Part shown: positions 9,092-19,190 of the stretch, in pieces
Layout: each line of letters starts with the position of its first letter
Numbering within the stretch: the stretch's first letter is position 1
DNA from: Forficula auricularia
Lineage: Eukaryota; Arthropoda; Insecta; Dermaptera; Forficulidae
Length of the DNA: 64,000 nt
Assembly (NCBI GenBank): GCA_024734495.1
Contig: JALMQS010000068.1
Coordinates: forward strand, 1,458,075 to 1,522,074
Direction: 5' to 3'
Made by a program: the position numbers and the translations under genes
The notes under the pieces: generated by a model
What the model was told of the DNA's origin: nothing
The model's database searches: none
The model's input: the letters and a program-made list of their open reading frames with translations, nothing else

Positions 9092-9779
9092 CGAAGAGTG
9101 ATCCGCAATTGGAATTAGGTGTACATCTCTTTGGAAGTATTTTGGAAATATTTGGAAGTACTTGGAAATATTTGGAAATTTTTGGATCTACTTGGAAATA
9201 TTTGGAAGTACTTTGAAAATATTTGCAATTACTTGGAAATATTTGAAAGTACTTGGAAACATTTGGAAGTACTTGGAAATATTTCGAAGTACAAGCAGTG
9301 CTGGATTTCCGCCTAGGCCCACAAGGCCCGGGCCTAGGGGCCCAGCCGGCCTGGTGGCCCCGGTTGCGGAGTCTTTTTTCAACCTAAAAAGATCACAAGG
9401 GATCTACAACAGGCATTACAAATACTCTACATTCAGTATATTTATTGTTTTTGTTCCATATAATTGTTGTTTCCCTTTTTAAAATTTTTTCTCTTGATCT
9501 GTTTGTATCATATTGTTTATTTTCTTTGTAATTAAATTGGCCTAATATTGTATATTAAAAAGGCTAGATGACTCTACAAATACAATGTTCTTGAATAAAA
9601 AAATATATAGTGTACTAGTGCATTTAATTTGCTAAATTTCCAAAATAGCTTCGAGATGGTGTGTGGGGTGGGGAGGGACCAAATGTCAAGTGCCTAGGGG
9701 CCCTGGGTCTCTTAAATCCGCCCCTGAGTACAAGTGGAAGTATAGGTGTACAGCATATTAGGTCGCGGTTCACCCCTCG
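9092..9779. mobile_element. family-A TIR element, copy A1 (with nested hAT)
   Basis: Ends CGAAGAGTGATCCGC... and ...GCGGTTCACCCCTCG, TSD GTTATAAC / GTTCTAAC (9084-9091, 9780-9787; 7 of 8 identical). The left half carries about 8 units of a 20-bp GGAAATATTTGGAAGTACTT-type minisatellite (9127-9290). A separate hAT element lies at 9296-9726. Confidence 0.8.
9296..9726. mobile_element. hAT-like non-autonomous element nested in A1
   Basis: 431 bp, TIRs CAGTGCTGGATTT / CAGGGGCGGATTT, and the exact 8-bp TSD AGTACAAG (9288-9295 and 9727-9734), the hallmark of hAT insertion. GC-rich ends (CCTAGGCCC...), AT-rich centre, no transposase ORF. Confidence 0.85.
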
Positions 9780-9787
9780 GTTCTAAC

Positions 9788-10128
9788 TAATATGTGATAT
9801 GTACCTATTAATACTTCATAATTTATTTATAAAATATATTAAATATAAAAAGGAATTACATTTGAATCTCCGTACCTAAGTCGAATTTAAAGGAAATGAA
9901 ACTAATTTTTGTAATCGAATTTCGAGGTAAGTATAAATGTTAATGAAGAATAATTTTGACCCTCTGGTCACTCACCACCCCACTAAACCTATCTCCCTAA
10001 CACACTCGCCTAAGATCACTCTCCACCCCACCAACCCTCTCCCCACCCCCTGGACCCTCCGCCCCAGATCAGCCTTCAAACCACCAAATCTATCCATAAA
10101 AGACGAACACATTTATTTTTATATACAG
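9788..10128. other. AT-rich then C-rich stretch, no gene
   Basis: 9960-10080 is a C/A-rich tract (many ACCC and CCAC runs) that opens a 71-codon frame by composition alone. The C-rich pattern resembles one arm of the 13.3-kb hairpin and the complement of the G-rich tract at 40.6 kb. Confidence 0.35.
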
Positions 10129-10536
10129 GTTGCAGTAAAAACCGGTTTTTAGTAAGAACGCGTTCTTACTAGTTAAAAGGCATTTTGCTGAATACCTTTG
10201 TGGCAACTAGAGTTTACTGATGTTGGTTTAATTTGGAAGGTAGAATTTTCATTTTTGACCTTCCGCCCCATTTAGGGTGTTTATTTTCAAAAAATTTTAA
10301 ACGAAAATGTCAAAAAATAGAAGAAAAGTTATAGAGGATGTAATTTTTGACATTTTCGTTTATAGATTTTTGAATATAAACACCCAAAATGAGGAAAGAT
10401 AAAAAATGAAGATTCTAGACCCTTGAACCAAACACAACCAACATCAGTAAATTCTAGTTGCGACAAAGGTATTCAGTGAAACGCGTTTTAACTAGTAAGA
10501 ACCCGTTCTTACTAAAAAATGGCGTTTTACCGCAAC
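10129..10536. mobile_element. inverted-repeat element with TIR GTTGCRGTAAAA
   Basis: Imperfect arms of up to about 180 bp around 10330. The outer 50 bp of each end carry TTTAGTAAGAACGCG and a short TAGTAAGAAC/GTTCTTACTA palindrome. The inner arms contain the family-K motif (TAGAATTTTCATTTTTGACC). No clear TSD, no ORF. Confidence 0.55.
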
Positions 10537-10929
10537 AAATAAAAGAAAAAGTTTATTGCTTTTGATTATCCTTGGGCTGCCTTTCTATCAATTCATCATT
10601 AAATTCTACCATGCCATCTTCAATACCTCTAATTAATTATTTTTCTTTTAATTAATTAAGAATGTATAAAACCAGTTTTCTAATTAATTAAATTCCCTAA
10701 TTTTAATTTATAATAATATTTGTAATGAACTATTAGTGGGATTTAAAATTAAAAAAACTATTAATTTTTAAAAAGAAATTGAGAAAAATATAATTGTAAA
10801 TTTTCATTTTTTTTGTACTCCCGCTCACACTTATTGTACGTTACCATGCGCAAAAGCATAAAAGACGAACGCACACACACACACACATTATTTATTAAAT
10901 ACAAGACGATAGTATAATAGTAAAAATAT
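10537..10929. other. AT-rich stretch with short CA repeat
   Basis: Contains a monomer resembling, in inverted orientation, the 66-bp satellite of 59.7 kb (CTATTAGTGGGATTTAAAAT near 10730) and a (CA)n run at 10871-10887. No gene seen. Confidence 0.35.
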
Positions 10930-12005
10930 ATTATTTAAAAAAAAACTGATATGGCCATCCACAAGAGTTTACTATATACCTGACCACTCTCTTATATTTA
11001 ATATTGAATTTAAATAATCTATAATTATTCGCGAAAGAACCCCCCCCATCTTAATTTTGGACCCATTAGCAATCAATAATATATTCCTTTAATTATGAGA
11101 TTGTTTTATTAGAAATATCATCTTTCTTCAAATTTTGTTTGGAAATATTTTTGACCCCCCCCCCTCCACCCTCAATTTACTATAGTGAATCATTTTCATA
11201 GGGTCGTATATAGTGTTCATGTGCAAAATTTCGTCTTCCATTAAAGGCTTAAATACTTACCTATATTGATAGCTCTGATTTTTTAACCCCCCCCCAATTT
11301 GGCCCTCCAAAAAATAATCTTTCTCTCTTTTTTATTATAGGTTCATTTTATGGTATATTTCATTTTTCTCGTTTTTTTTTTCAGTTTGAAAATCTTCTAA
11401 TTTTAATTTTAACCCCCCCCCCCTTTCACCTCCCTCTCCCCCTTAATTTTTTGTTCTATTTCAACCAAAATTTAATCAGCTCTTAATCACAATGCACCTG
11501 AACTAATTAATAAAATAAAGGGTGTGTAGTTTCACTAGTGAATGAAATAAAACTCAAAGAGGTTTATACAAACTCAATATATTTCAATAATCCGAAATAT
11601 ATTGAGTTTGTATAAACCTCTTTGAGTTTTATTTCATTCACTGTGAAACTACACACCCTTTATTTTATTAATTAATATCATGTTTCACCTAAAACATACA
11701 CCACATTCTCTAAGTAAAAAAGCACCTAAACTGCCTGTTCAATTTTGTTTTGATATTCAGACTAGTTTTTTGAGCTAGTGGGTCCACAAAAATTTGGTAA
11801 AGCACAGATTAACATACTAACAGACATTTTGAAAAAACAGTTATTATCTCGAAAATATAATTTTTTTTATGTTCACTTATTAGGGCTTTTTTGTAGACCG
11901 AAATTCCACGGTTTTACCCAATTTTTTTAAATAAAATTTTTCCAGCCGTTTTTGAGATATTTCGAAAAAAAAAACACTTTATCCATATGTACGTTTACAA
12001 TACTT
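10930..12005 (+). repeat. family-F dispersed repeat, most complete copy (interrupted)
   Basis: Begins near CTGATATGGCCATCCAC and ends GCCGTTTTTGAGATATTTCG. It alternates AT-rich text with runs of 8-12 C (11041, 11153, 11286, 11410). Partial or interrupted copies are at 4-5.4, 20.3-21.8 (inverted), 23.2, 36.0-37.0, 49.2-52.5 and 63.4 kb. Non-coding; about 0.9 kb once the nested insertion at 11505-11721 is removed. I cannot assign it to a superfamily. Confidence 0.6.
11505..11721. mobile_element. palindromic PLE-like insertion with 11-bp TSD
   Basis: 217 bp inside family F, flanked by GCACCTGAACT / GCACCTAAACT (11494-11504 and 11722-11732; one mismatch). Arms of about 82 bp (11504-11585 and 11594-11675) are nearly perfect around the 8-nt spacer AATAATCC. 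The arm edge CCGAAATATATTGAG resembles the PLE terminus seen at 24.7 kb. Confidence 0.65.
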
Positions 12006-12026
12006 TTTTTTTAAATGATATTGATG

Positions 12027-12352
12027 TGAGGAGATACACCAGAAGGTGCACCCCTAAAGGCCTGTATGGGCTGGCCCCTCCACCGTGAAAAGAACATATT
12101 AGAAGGAAAAGAAGCCGGGATCACGAGCCAAATCTCAGAAAGTTAGATACAATCCAATTTACTAAGTTTTAAGGGCTTCGAGCAGTGGTAAATTCTCCGC
12201 GCGATAAATTAGGTTAAATTTATCTCCCACTTATTTTTTATTACCAGACCCTATACTTACAGAAAAAATGTCTGGGTATAGCCGGGAATCGAACCCGAGA
12301 CCTCCGGGTTGCCAGCCAGTTATTCTGACCATTACACCAGGGAGGCGGACCA
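12027..12352 (-). mobile_element. tRNA-derived SINE, copy 1
   Basis: The minus strand starts with a tRNA-like head: A-box TGGTGTAATGGTC and B-box GGTTCGATTCCC about 40 nt apart, with the arm CTGGCTGGCAACCCGG resembling a tRNA-Glu-type anticodon arm. A tRNA-unrelated body of about 240 bp follows. A second copy at 31345-31672 is about 90 percent identical by eye. Pol III transcription and LINE-mediated mobility are inferred from the class. Confidence 0.8.
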
Positions 12353-13330
12353 TACCCTCTATGATAAAGTAATTCTACATTACTATCTTGATATTTATTA
12401 TATAAATTTATTATTTAAATTAACTTTAATTATAATTTCTTTGAAGATGATTTTTTGTTTGTCACGATTTTGGATTTCTTCCCCTTGATTTTATGATAAT
12501 AATTAATTTCAATTTTAAATGGTACTTTGCATAAAATAGATATAAATAGCGAACTGTATTAATTCAATTTAAACGAGAAGGAAACTATTTAACGCTGCTC
12601 TAATACAATGAATGAATGAGCTCTGATAGCAAAACACATGAATTAATTATCATCTCTGTGAAGGGTTGCTTGTGGCGGATGATTAGCCATTCTGTGTGTG
12701 TGGGGGGAGGACCGGCCCCCGATTATCCAATTATCGCATTATTTCCATCTGGATCGTGTTATGTGGGGGGTTGAGGCGCCCTGAAGGGTGCCAGCCTGTA
12801 CCACCGGGCGCCCCCTCTTTCTACACCTCGCCCCAAAAAGCAGATGTTCTTTACCTTTGATTGATCAGATAATTAGATGGATCATCGCAAGTTTTTTATG
12901 CTTTTTTTTTATTTTTATTTTAAATGAGACCCTAAATGTTCATGACAGCCGCCTCTCCCTAACATTAATAATAATCCAATAAGAAGAAATAGTTACTATC
13001 AATAAACCTTTGATTAACATTTTTAAGATAGTATATAAATTGAATTTTTACTTTTCCTTTTAACTACATGTTAAGTATAAAATAAAACATAAAGAAGAAT
13101 TAGAGTTTCGATTTTATTTATAGTAAATAACTACAAACACAGCATCTCCAATAAAAAGACATTATAGACAAAAATAAAAACATTTATCAGTAATGAAAAG
13201 CTGTTGAAGCTTTTATTTTTGTGATTAATTTGATTTAGAATTGAAATTTTATTAAAATCAGACATAATTAATTATAATTATAATTAACTAGCCTTCAGCG
13301 GGCCTCTTGCTAGCCCAGCTGGACTACGCT
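12353..13330. other. single-copy-looking stretch, possible regulatory DNA
   Basis: 12640-12900 is GC-richer and repeat-free. It combines CCGATTATCCAATTATCGC, CCTTTGATTGATCAG and TAATTAGATGG, motifs resembling homeodomain, TCF and Hox/PBX-type sites. The ORF at 12788-12982 has no recognisable domain. 13000-13330 is AT-rich and unremarkable. Confidence 0.35.
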
Positions 13331-13680
13331 CCCTGGACCCTCACCACCTGGATTCATGCCCCACCGACCCTCTCCCCCGGAATCCCCCACTTCCTTCCCT
13401 GGACCTACACTTCACCCATTTTGGGTGGTTAGTTTTTGCATTTCTATCCTTCTACCCAGGTAACACACTATATCCCCAGAATATTCTAAGAAGTAACTTC
13501 TTAGAAATAACTTCTTAGAATATTCTGGGGATATAGTGTGTTACCTGGGTAGAAGGATAGAAATGCAAAAACTAACCACCCAAAATGGGTGAAGTGTGGG
13601 TCCAGGGAAGGAAGTGGGGAGGGGGGGATTCCGGGGGAGAGGGTCAGTGGGGCATGAATCCAGGTGGTGAGGGTCCAGGG
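13331..13680. repeat. 350-bp near-perfect hairpin
   Basis: Arms of about 160 bp mirror each other around 13505: CCTGGACCCTCACCACC at the left end against GGTGGTGAGGGTCCAGG at the right, then the family-K motif CACCCATTTTGGGTGG and the AGAATATTCT motif near the tip. Arms differ by only a few bases and one G-run. No TSD was identified and there is no ORF. Confidence 0.8.
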
Positions 13681-13683
13681 GGT

Positions 13684-13960
13684 TTAAAGGACATATATAT
13701 ACGAATTATCTTCACGAGATTCACAGAATATTTGTATGGGCGTTAATCTTCTGAGAATATTCTTTTCCGAATATTCCAAGAATGCGCAACTAGGAATATT
13801 CCGGGAAAGGGAATTTAATGTCCTACACGAATATTTTAGTTCTAAGAAAATTCCCAGAATATCTACGAAGATTGAAAGATTATTCACAGGATATTCCAAT
13901 GTCCAGAGAAGATATTATCAGAATATTTATAGATTATTCTTGTGGTACCTGGGTAGTGGC
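13684..13960. repeat. cluster of GAATATTC-type dyads
   Basis: About eight copies of variants of AGAATATTCT occur within 280 bp, continuing the two inside the adjacent hairpin. Each fits nGAAnnTTCn, the heat-shock-element dyad, but irregular spacing and surrounding text suggest degenerate repetition of an AT-rich word. Two overlapping opposite-strand ORFs (13684-13899, 13736-13990) are most likely by-products. Confidence 0.4.
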
Positions 13961-15025
13961 CGACAGATTATGTATATAAAATTTGGGTGAATTTACTCCA
14001 AGGGAAATAATTTTCTGACCCTCAAACCCTTCTTGTTTAGTTTTTTTTTTTGGGGGGGGGGGGGATTTTTTTAAACAAAAGTTGTCAGAAATCATATCCC
14101 CTACAACTTTGTTCATAGCAAAATTTGTTGTAGAGTTAATAGTTAAGAAGTTTTTGATAATTTCCATTTTGTGTGCCTCCCTCCCCCATCAAACCCTCTT
14201 TTGAGGTCAAAATATCAAAACGTTATATAGAAATGATTTTAAGTTAGAAGACATCTGATCCAAATATGAAATTTCATATTAATCCCTTCAGCCGTTTTTA
14301 CGTGAATCGTGAGCAAAATTTGCGCTGAATCCACGGAAACATACACACAGACAGACAGCCGTGAATTTTGTTAAGTGTGTTTTCGTACATAACTTTGCTT
14401 GAAAAGTGTACAACCAAAATTTGTCTTTTACCATATAAGTCAGGGGAATTTGCGGTACCTTATTAATTCTTTATTTCACGAATAGATGTCACCCCTATCG
14501 GGATTTTCGCCAAATCATAATAAAATCAAACAAAAGTTTCCAAGAAAACACATAAAAATAATAAAAATTTCAAATTTTCTTGACATTAGACACAGAGGTA
14601 TTCTGCACTCTTTTCGAAATTTTGTCCCCCCCCCCCCACACACACACCTAAAAAAATATCTAGATTCGCCTAATTTTTGCCCAGCGAGATGCGCTCTCAG
14701 AGAGTAAGTATCTACTATATAAAAGATACCTTGACGGAAACAGGAACTTTGCCTATTTCCTCTTTTGTTACTTCTTGCTTTGTACATAATATAATGAAAG
14801 GATAAATGTGAATGAGAATGAACTGATTCTTTGTTATATGTTGTTGTTTCTTTTGTAGGTAAATAGGGAGCCTCTGAAAAAAACTTACCTTTGAGGTTTC
14901 CCTAAGAAAACGCTTAATCTTTTTGCTTTTATGTCTTTGAACCTATTCTATTCTAATAACATAAATGAATTCTTATCAATAATACTCAAAAAGATATAAA
15001 TTTGATAAAAGAATATAGTAATTAA
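13961..15025. other. repeat debris with G/C homopolymers, no gene
   Basis: Contains a run of about 12 G at 14050, a run of about 13 C at 14627, and CAGCCGTTTTTACGTGAATCG followed by CACAGACAGACAG near 14290-14360, a phrase common in dispersed arthropod repeats. No coding or RNA gene signature. Confidence 0.35.
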
Positions 15026-15175
15026 CGAGGGGTGAATCGCGAATCAATATCGTGTACACCTACTTCCACTTTCATTTCCAAGTAGAAGACAATAGATGAA
15101 GGGACATTATCTAATGAATTCCAAAAATAATTCCAAAGACGGTGTACACCTAATTCCAATCGCGGTTCACCCTCG
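15026..15175. mobile_element. family-A TIR element, copy A2
   Basis: 150 bp, ends CGAGGGGTGAATCGCG / CGCGGTTCACCCTCG, exact 8-bp TSD GTAATTAA (15018-15025 and 15176-15183). Centre: TTCATTTCCAAGTAGAAGAC and AATTCCAAAAATAATTCC. Non-coding. Confidence 0.9.
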
Positions 15176-15303
15176 GTAATTAATAAATTAATTGCTGTTT
15201 TTAAAAAGAAATCTATTTTATTGTAACAATCATAAAATACCTATCAACAATTAAGGAATTTCGGGACTGATTATCATTTCTATAAATTCTCAAATGTTAC
15301 CAT

Positions 15304-15595
15304 CAAGGGCGGATCCAGGAATTTTTATGGGGGGGGGGGGCGAATGTATAAAAGGTGCCCGATGTAAGATCTACTTTTTATCTCGGAAGTGTGTCGCGAT
15401 CGAATTGTCCAAGCGGGGAGGGGGGGGGGGGTCAAAGACGCCGCCCCCCCTCACACACACACATATAGAACTTTATTTTCAATTTTAAAATTTTTTGAAA
15501 AAATAAATGTTTTTTTTTTTTATAAATTTTTTTGCCAGGCACGGGCCTCTATGGGGGAGGGCGATCGCCCCCTCCGCCTCTCGGATCCGCCCTTG
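15304..15595. mobile_element. family-B hAT-like element, first unit of a tandem pair
   Basis: Ends CAAGGGCGGATCCAGG and CGGATCCGCCCTTG. Left flank GTTACCAT (15296-15303) recurs only after the second unit (15908-15915), so the two units share one outer 8-bp TSD. The two units are separated by 8 bp, GTTCGGTT. Contains long G and C runs and CACACACA. Confidence 0.8.
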
Positions 15596-15603
15596 GTTCG
15601 GTT

Positions 15604-15907
15604 CAAGGGCAGATCCAGGAATTTTTTATGGGGGGGGGGGGGCGAATGTATATAAGGTGCCCGATGTAAGATCTACTTTTTATCTCGGAAGTGTGTCGCG
15701 ATCGAATTGTCCAAGCGAGGGAAGCGGGGGGGGGTCAAAGACGCCGCCCCCCCTCCACACACACACACATATAGAACTTTATTTTCAATTTTAAAATTTT
15801 TTGAAAAAATAAATGTTTTTTTTTTATAAATTTTTTTTGCCAGGCACGGGCCTCGGATGGGGGGGGGGCGGTCGCCCCTCCGCCCCCCCCCCTGGATCCG
15901 CCCCTTG
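15604..15907. mobile_element. family-B hAT-like element, second unit of a tandem pair
   Basis: About 304 bp, close in sequence to the first unit, ends CAAGGGCAGATCCAGG and GGATCCGCCCCTTG, followed by the TSD GTTACCAT. The internal GTGTCGCGATCGAATTGTCC is also present in the elements at 29.4 and 50.2 kb, tying them to one family. No transposase. Confidence 0.8.
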
Positions 15908-15915
15908 GTTACCAT

Positions 15916-16350
15916 CGGAAGCATTGATGTACTAAATATTTATTCTCAAAATGTGAAGTTGATCGTGAGACTAGCATTCTCGAAAAATAAATTATTGAAA
16001 ATTGTCATTTTTACATTGGAGTAAACAGACTGAGATTTTAAAAAGGCTACAACTTCTATAGAAACCAGTCAGTCATTTTCAATAAATTTACTATATACAG
16101 ATCAATATTTTATGAAGCGAATGATGCATCATGGGTCCAATAGGTTTTTCTGAACAGTTAAATAAATGTTAAAAGAAAAATCTGGCTATGACGTTAAGTG
16201 GGATGAAATATGGCTAGAGCGCAAAATCATGAAAGGGCTGGACTCTTGAAAGAACGCCTGTTTTAATTTATTATTTATATTATATATTATTGTATTTATT
16301 TAATTATAGGCTACTTAATTGTTGCATCAGACATTTTCATTTATTATAGG
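15916..16350. other. AT-rich stretch, nothing recognised
   Basis: No ORF of note, no match to the repeat families of the window. Confidence 0.4.
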
Positions 16351-17318
16351 CACGCCCTCGAAGCTCGGCCTAACTAGCAAAATAGCTGTATAATTTTAGG
16401 TTATACAACTGTTATGTTGTATTGATGTTGTATAAGCGTTATGGAGCACTTATAAAACAGCAACAAAACATAAATGTTATATAACCTAAAATTATACAGC
16501 TACTTTGCTAGCTGGGCGGCCTTCCGGGCTGATGCCCTGGCGGGCGGCGTCTCGGTCCAAAAATTTTATTCCTCTTAAAAAACCACACTCCAAATGTAGT
16601 ACCTGTAAACTCCCGAAAATACATAGTCTCTTAAAAGTTTCGCCTCATTTTCTTCCTGACACAGCTACAGAAATGAGGCTCTAGATATGAATCTGGAAGT
16701 ATTTTTTTTTCTATAATCTACAGCATTGTGATATTTTTGTGTGGAAATAGATTTATTTAAATAAGTGGTATCGTGTGAGGAGGAGAATTATATTATATCA
16801 TTTTTTTTTAAATTTGGGATCGATAATCGATATAAGGCTCCAAATATTTAAAAGAGATCAGGTGTTGTTTGTATGACAGGCTGCTCCATCCAGTATTGCC
16901 ATGAGAAACTCATATGGGCATGCGTGTCTTAAGTCGTTTAATTTTGTAAAAATCAAAAAATAAGAATAACAAAATTTAGATTTTTAAAAAATTATAAAAA
17001 AGTGGCAAATTATTAAAAAATAAACAAATAATATATAAATCAAATAAGATGTGATTGATTTCTTTTTCTGTGCGCAAAGAAAAGCGAATTGAATATTTAA
17101 TTTTTGAGTGGTGAGGAGGGGGGAGGAGGAATAATTATCAATATATTTAATGTTTCTTAATTATCATCTTAAAATCAATTGGAGTCTTTCATTTCAAAAT
17201 TCGAGTCCAAATTACGATTATATTTCAAATTTGCCGCAAATATACCGATGGCGCTCCCTGTCGGCAGCATTACGTCAGCGTTGCGGCAAATTAATCTAGG
17301 CAAATATATATAGTATAA
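16351..17318 (+). repeat. family-T composite repeat, copy 2 (rearranged)
   Basis: Starts at CACGCCCTCGAAGCTCGGCC, is interrupted at 16372-16512 by a foldback element, resumes with CCCTGGCGGGCGGCGTCTCGG and AAAAGTTTCGCCTC, and ends CAAATTAATCTAGGC...ATATATAGTAT. It lacks the tRNA-like segment of copies 1, 3 and 4; a different GC-rich segment (GATGGCGCTCCCTGTCGG) occupies that place. Confidence 0.6.
16372..16512. mobile_element. small foldback element inside family T
   Basis: Arms CTAGCAAAATAGCTGTATAA and its inverse TTATACAGCTACTTTGCTAG flank about 60 bp. It interrupts T exactly where the other copies read GGCCCTCC. Target duplication is uncertain (CGG or CGGCC). Confidence 0.6.
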
Positions 17319-17469
17319 TATTTCAATTCTTCTTCTTCTTCTAAAAGGCGCTTCTTCCAATTTATTAATTAGCCGGTGACAAACGATTAATGCCATCTTT
17401 TTTTGGCCCTCCTCGCTTCTTGTTCCTTGTGGACGGTTGTGGCGAACGATTTTCGGCAAAACGGTTGAC

Positions 17470-18472
17470 AGGCATCCCCTCAACACGAAGTATTCGGCTC
17501 CAGCACTTTGTTCTCTGAATCGTTCTCCACAAACTCTGGTGTTCCCCAAGGCTCCGTAATCTCCTCCACACTCTTCCTAATTTATATAAACGACCTTTTC
17601 GATCAAACGGCAAACCCCACTCATTGTTACGCCGACGATAGCACTCTACACGGCAAACCTCTCTCCCGAATAATCGAATCAATGTTGCCTCCTCAATTAC
17701 TCTCGACCTAGACAAACTGAATAAATGGGGCTCTCAAAATTTAGTTAACTTTAATTCAAACAAGACTCAATGTTGTCTAATTTCTAGGCGCGAAAATAGA
17801 GATTTCCCTGATATTCACTTCGATTCGAATACCCTAAAAATGTGTGACAGCCTATCCATGTTGGGCGTCTCTGTCGCATCTGACCTGTCTTGGAATGAAC
17901 ACATCTCCTCTGTGTGCGAAATCTGCAGCAAGGAAGATTGGCTTCTTATTCAGGTCCAAGCGATTTTACAAACCCCCACATCTTCTCACCATCTACAAGG
18001 CCCAAATCCGCCCTCTGTTCTCGAATACGGTTTCATCTGTGGAGAGGAGCCTCGTAAATATTCTCTTGCTACCCTTGATGCAATTCAGAAACGAGCCGTC
18101 AGGCTAATTGACGATTCTACCCTCACCACCCCTCGACTCGCTGGCTCATCGAAGAGATGTCTCTGCCCTTTCCCTTTTCTATAGATACTATCACGGCAGG
18201 TGCTCTGATGAGATAAAATCAATAATTCTCCAAAGCATGCTTTGCACTTAGCACGCGTTTTGCCGACTCCCAACACTCTTTCGCGGTCAAATTGGAAAAG
18301 TGCCGGACCACTTCATTCGCGAATACATATATCCCCATGACTTCACGAACTGGAACTCTCTCCCAGCCTCTATCTTTCCCAGCACCTATGATCTTCAAAC
18401 CTTCAAAACCAGGGTGCATAGACACCTACGTCTACACCCTCTCACTTAATCAACTTTCCTTCTCTTCGGTAA
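17470..18472 (+). pseudogene. non-LTR retrotransposon RT, 3' part (jockey/CR1-like)
   Basis: Across several frames it encodes the RT palm motifs NSGVPQGSVISSTLF and HCYADDST, then LNKWGSQNLVNFNSNKTQ (thumb entry), MLGVSVASDLSWNEHI, and the C-terminal cysteine-less tail (RPLFSNTVSSVERS region, QKRAVRLIDDS, FKTRVHRHLRLHPL). These are the usual downstream blocks of jockey/CR1-group LINE ORF2 proteins, which copy element RNA at a nicked target. At least four frame changes and internal deletions inactivate it, and endonuclease and early RT are missing. A less damaged copy of its end is at 46890-47564. It is cut at 18473, where the opposed LINE starts. Confidence 0.75.
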
Positions 18473-19190
18473 TGAACGCCCACCTAGTCTTGAATCTTGC
18501 TTTGTTCCCTGAGGTTCTCACTGCGGATTTTGTCCTCGTATCGCCTTCCCGTGGATAGTTCTAATAATCCTCATCTCTGTTGTTCTGAGAAGTTGTTTCA
18601 GTGAGAGACGTATCCTCTCTTGATTCGGCACCATAACTGATTACCGGACGTACGCAGGTTTTGTATATCCGTACTTTGGCTTCTGGAGATAGATATTTGT
18701 TTTTCTAAATCAGGCTATACAGGCATCCGGAAATTCTCGTACCCTTGACCACTTGGAACTTGATTCAATCCCCACATTCCACATCTCCCAGGTAATTAAT
18801 TCTTGAGAGTTGTTCTATCGGGGCGTTGTTTATTTCTAGGTTGCATGTGAGAGGAGTCTTCGGTATGACCATAGATTTTGTCTTGGTCGTTGATATTTTC
18901 ATGTTGAGCCGTACGGAGTTAGCGTTGAATGTGTCCAGAAGGGCTTGGAGATCATCTTCATTTTCTACCATCAAGACCGCGTCGTCAGCATAGCACACCA
19001 TCGGAATAGGGGTTCTCCCATTTTGTATCCAAGTTCTTTCCGTATTTGGTCTATAATCTTATCAATATAATATTGAAAAGCATCAGGCTGAGCGAATCGC
19101 CTTGTCTAATTCCTGAGATGTTAATAGGTTTAGATTTCTCACTACTGGTCCTGATAATTGTGGAGTTGTTGGAGTTTATTCTTGAATAAT
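18473..19190 (-). pseudogene. non-LTR retrotransposon RT fragment (RTE-like)
   Basis: The minus strand, with one frameshift near 19010, encodes ISGIRQGDSLSLMLFN, then MVCYADDAVLMVENEDDLQ (YADD catalytic motif), LNMKISTTKTKSMVI and INYLGD. Downstream, YLSPEAKVRIYKTCVRPVI and SYGAES follow. This order is that of endonuclease-reverse transcriptases related to RTE elements of insects. The endonuclease part is not here; an RTE-type endonuclease fragment occurs at 61.8 kb and a possibly matching tail module at 22.2, 31.0 and 61.3 kb. The fragment abuts the opposed LINE at 18473 with no recognisable TSD. Not functional. Confidence 0.7.

Noticed and set aside
12270..12352. Functional tRNA gene (minus strand)
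   Set aside because: tRNA-like head of a SINE that occurs twice with the same tRNA-unrelated body; arms mismatched.
13684..13990. Protein-coding exon in either of two opposed ORFs
   Set aside because: Both arise from repeated GAATATTC words and have no recognisable domain.
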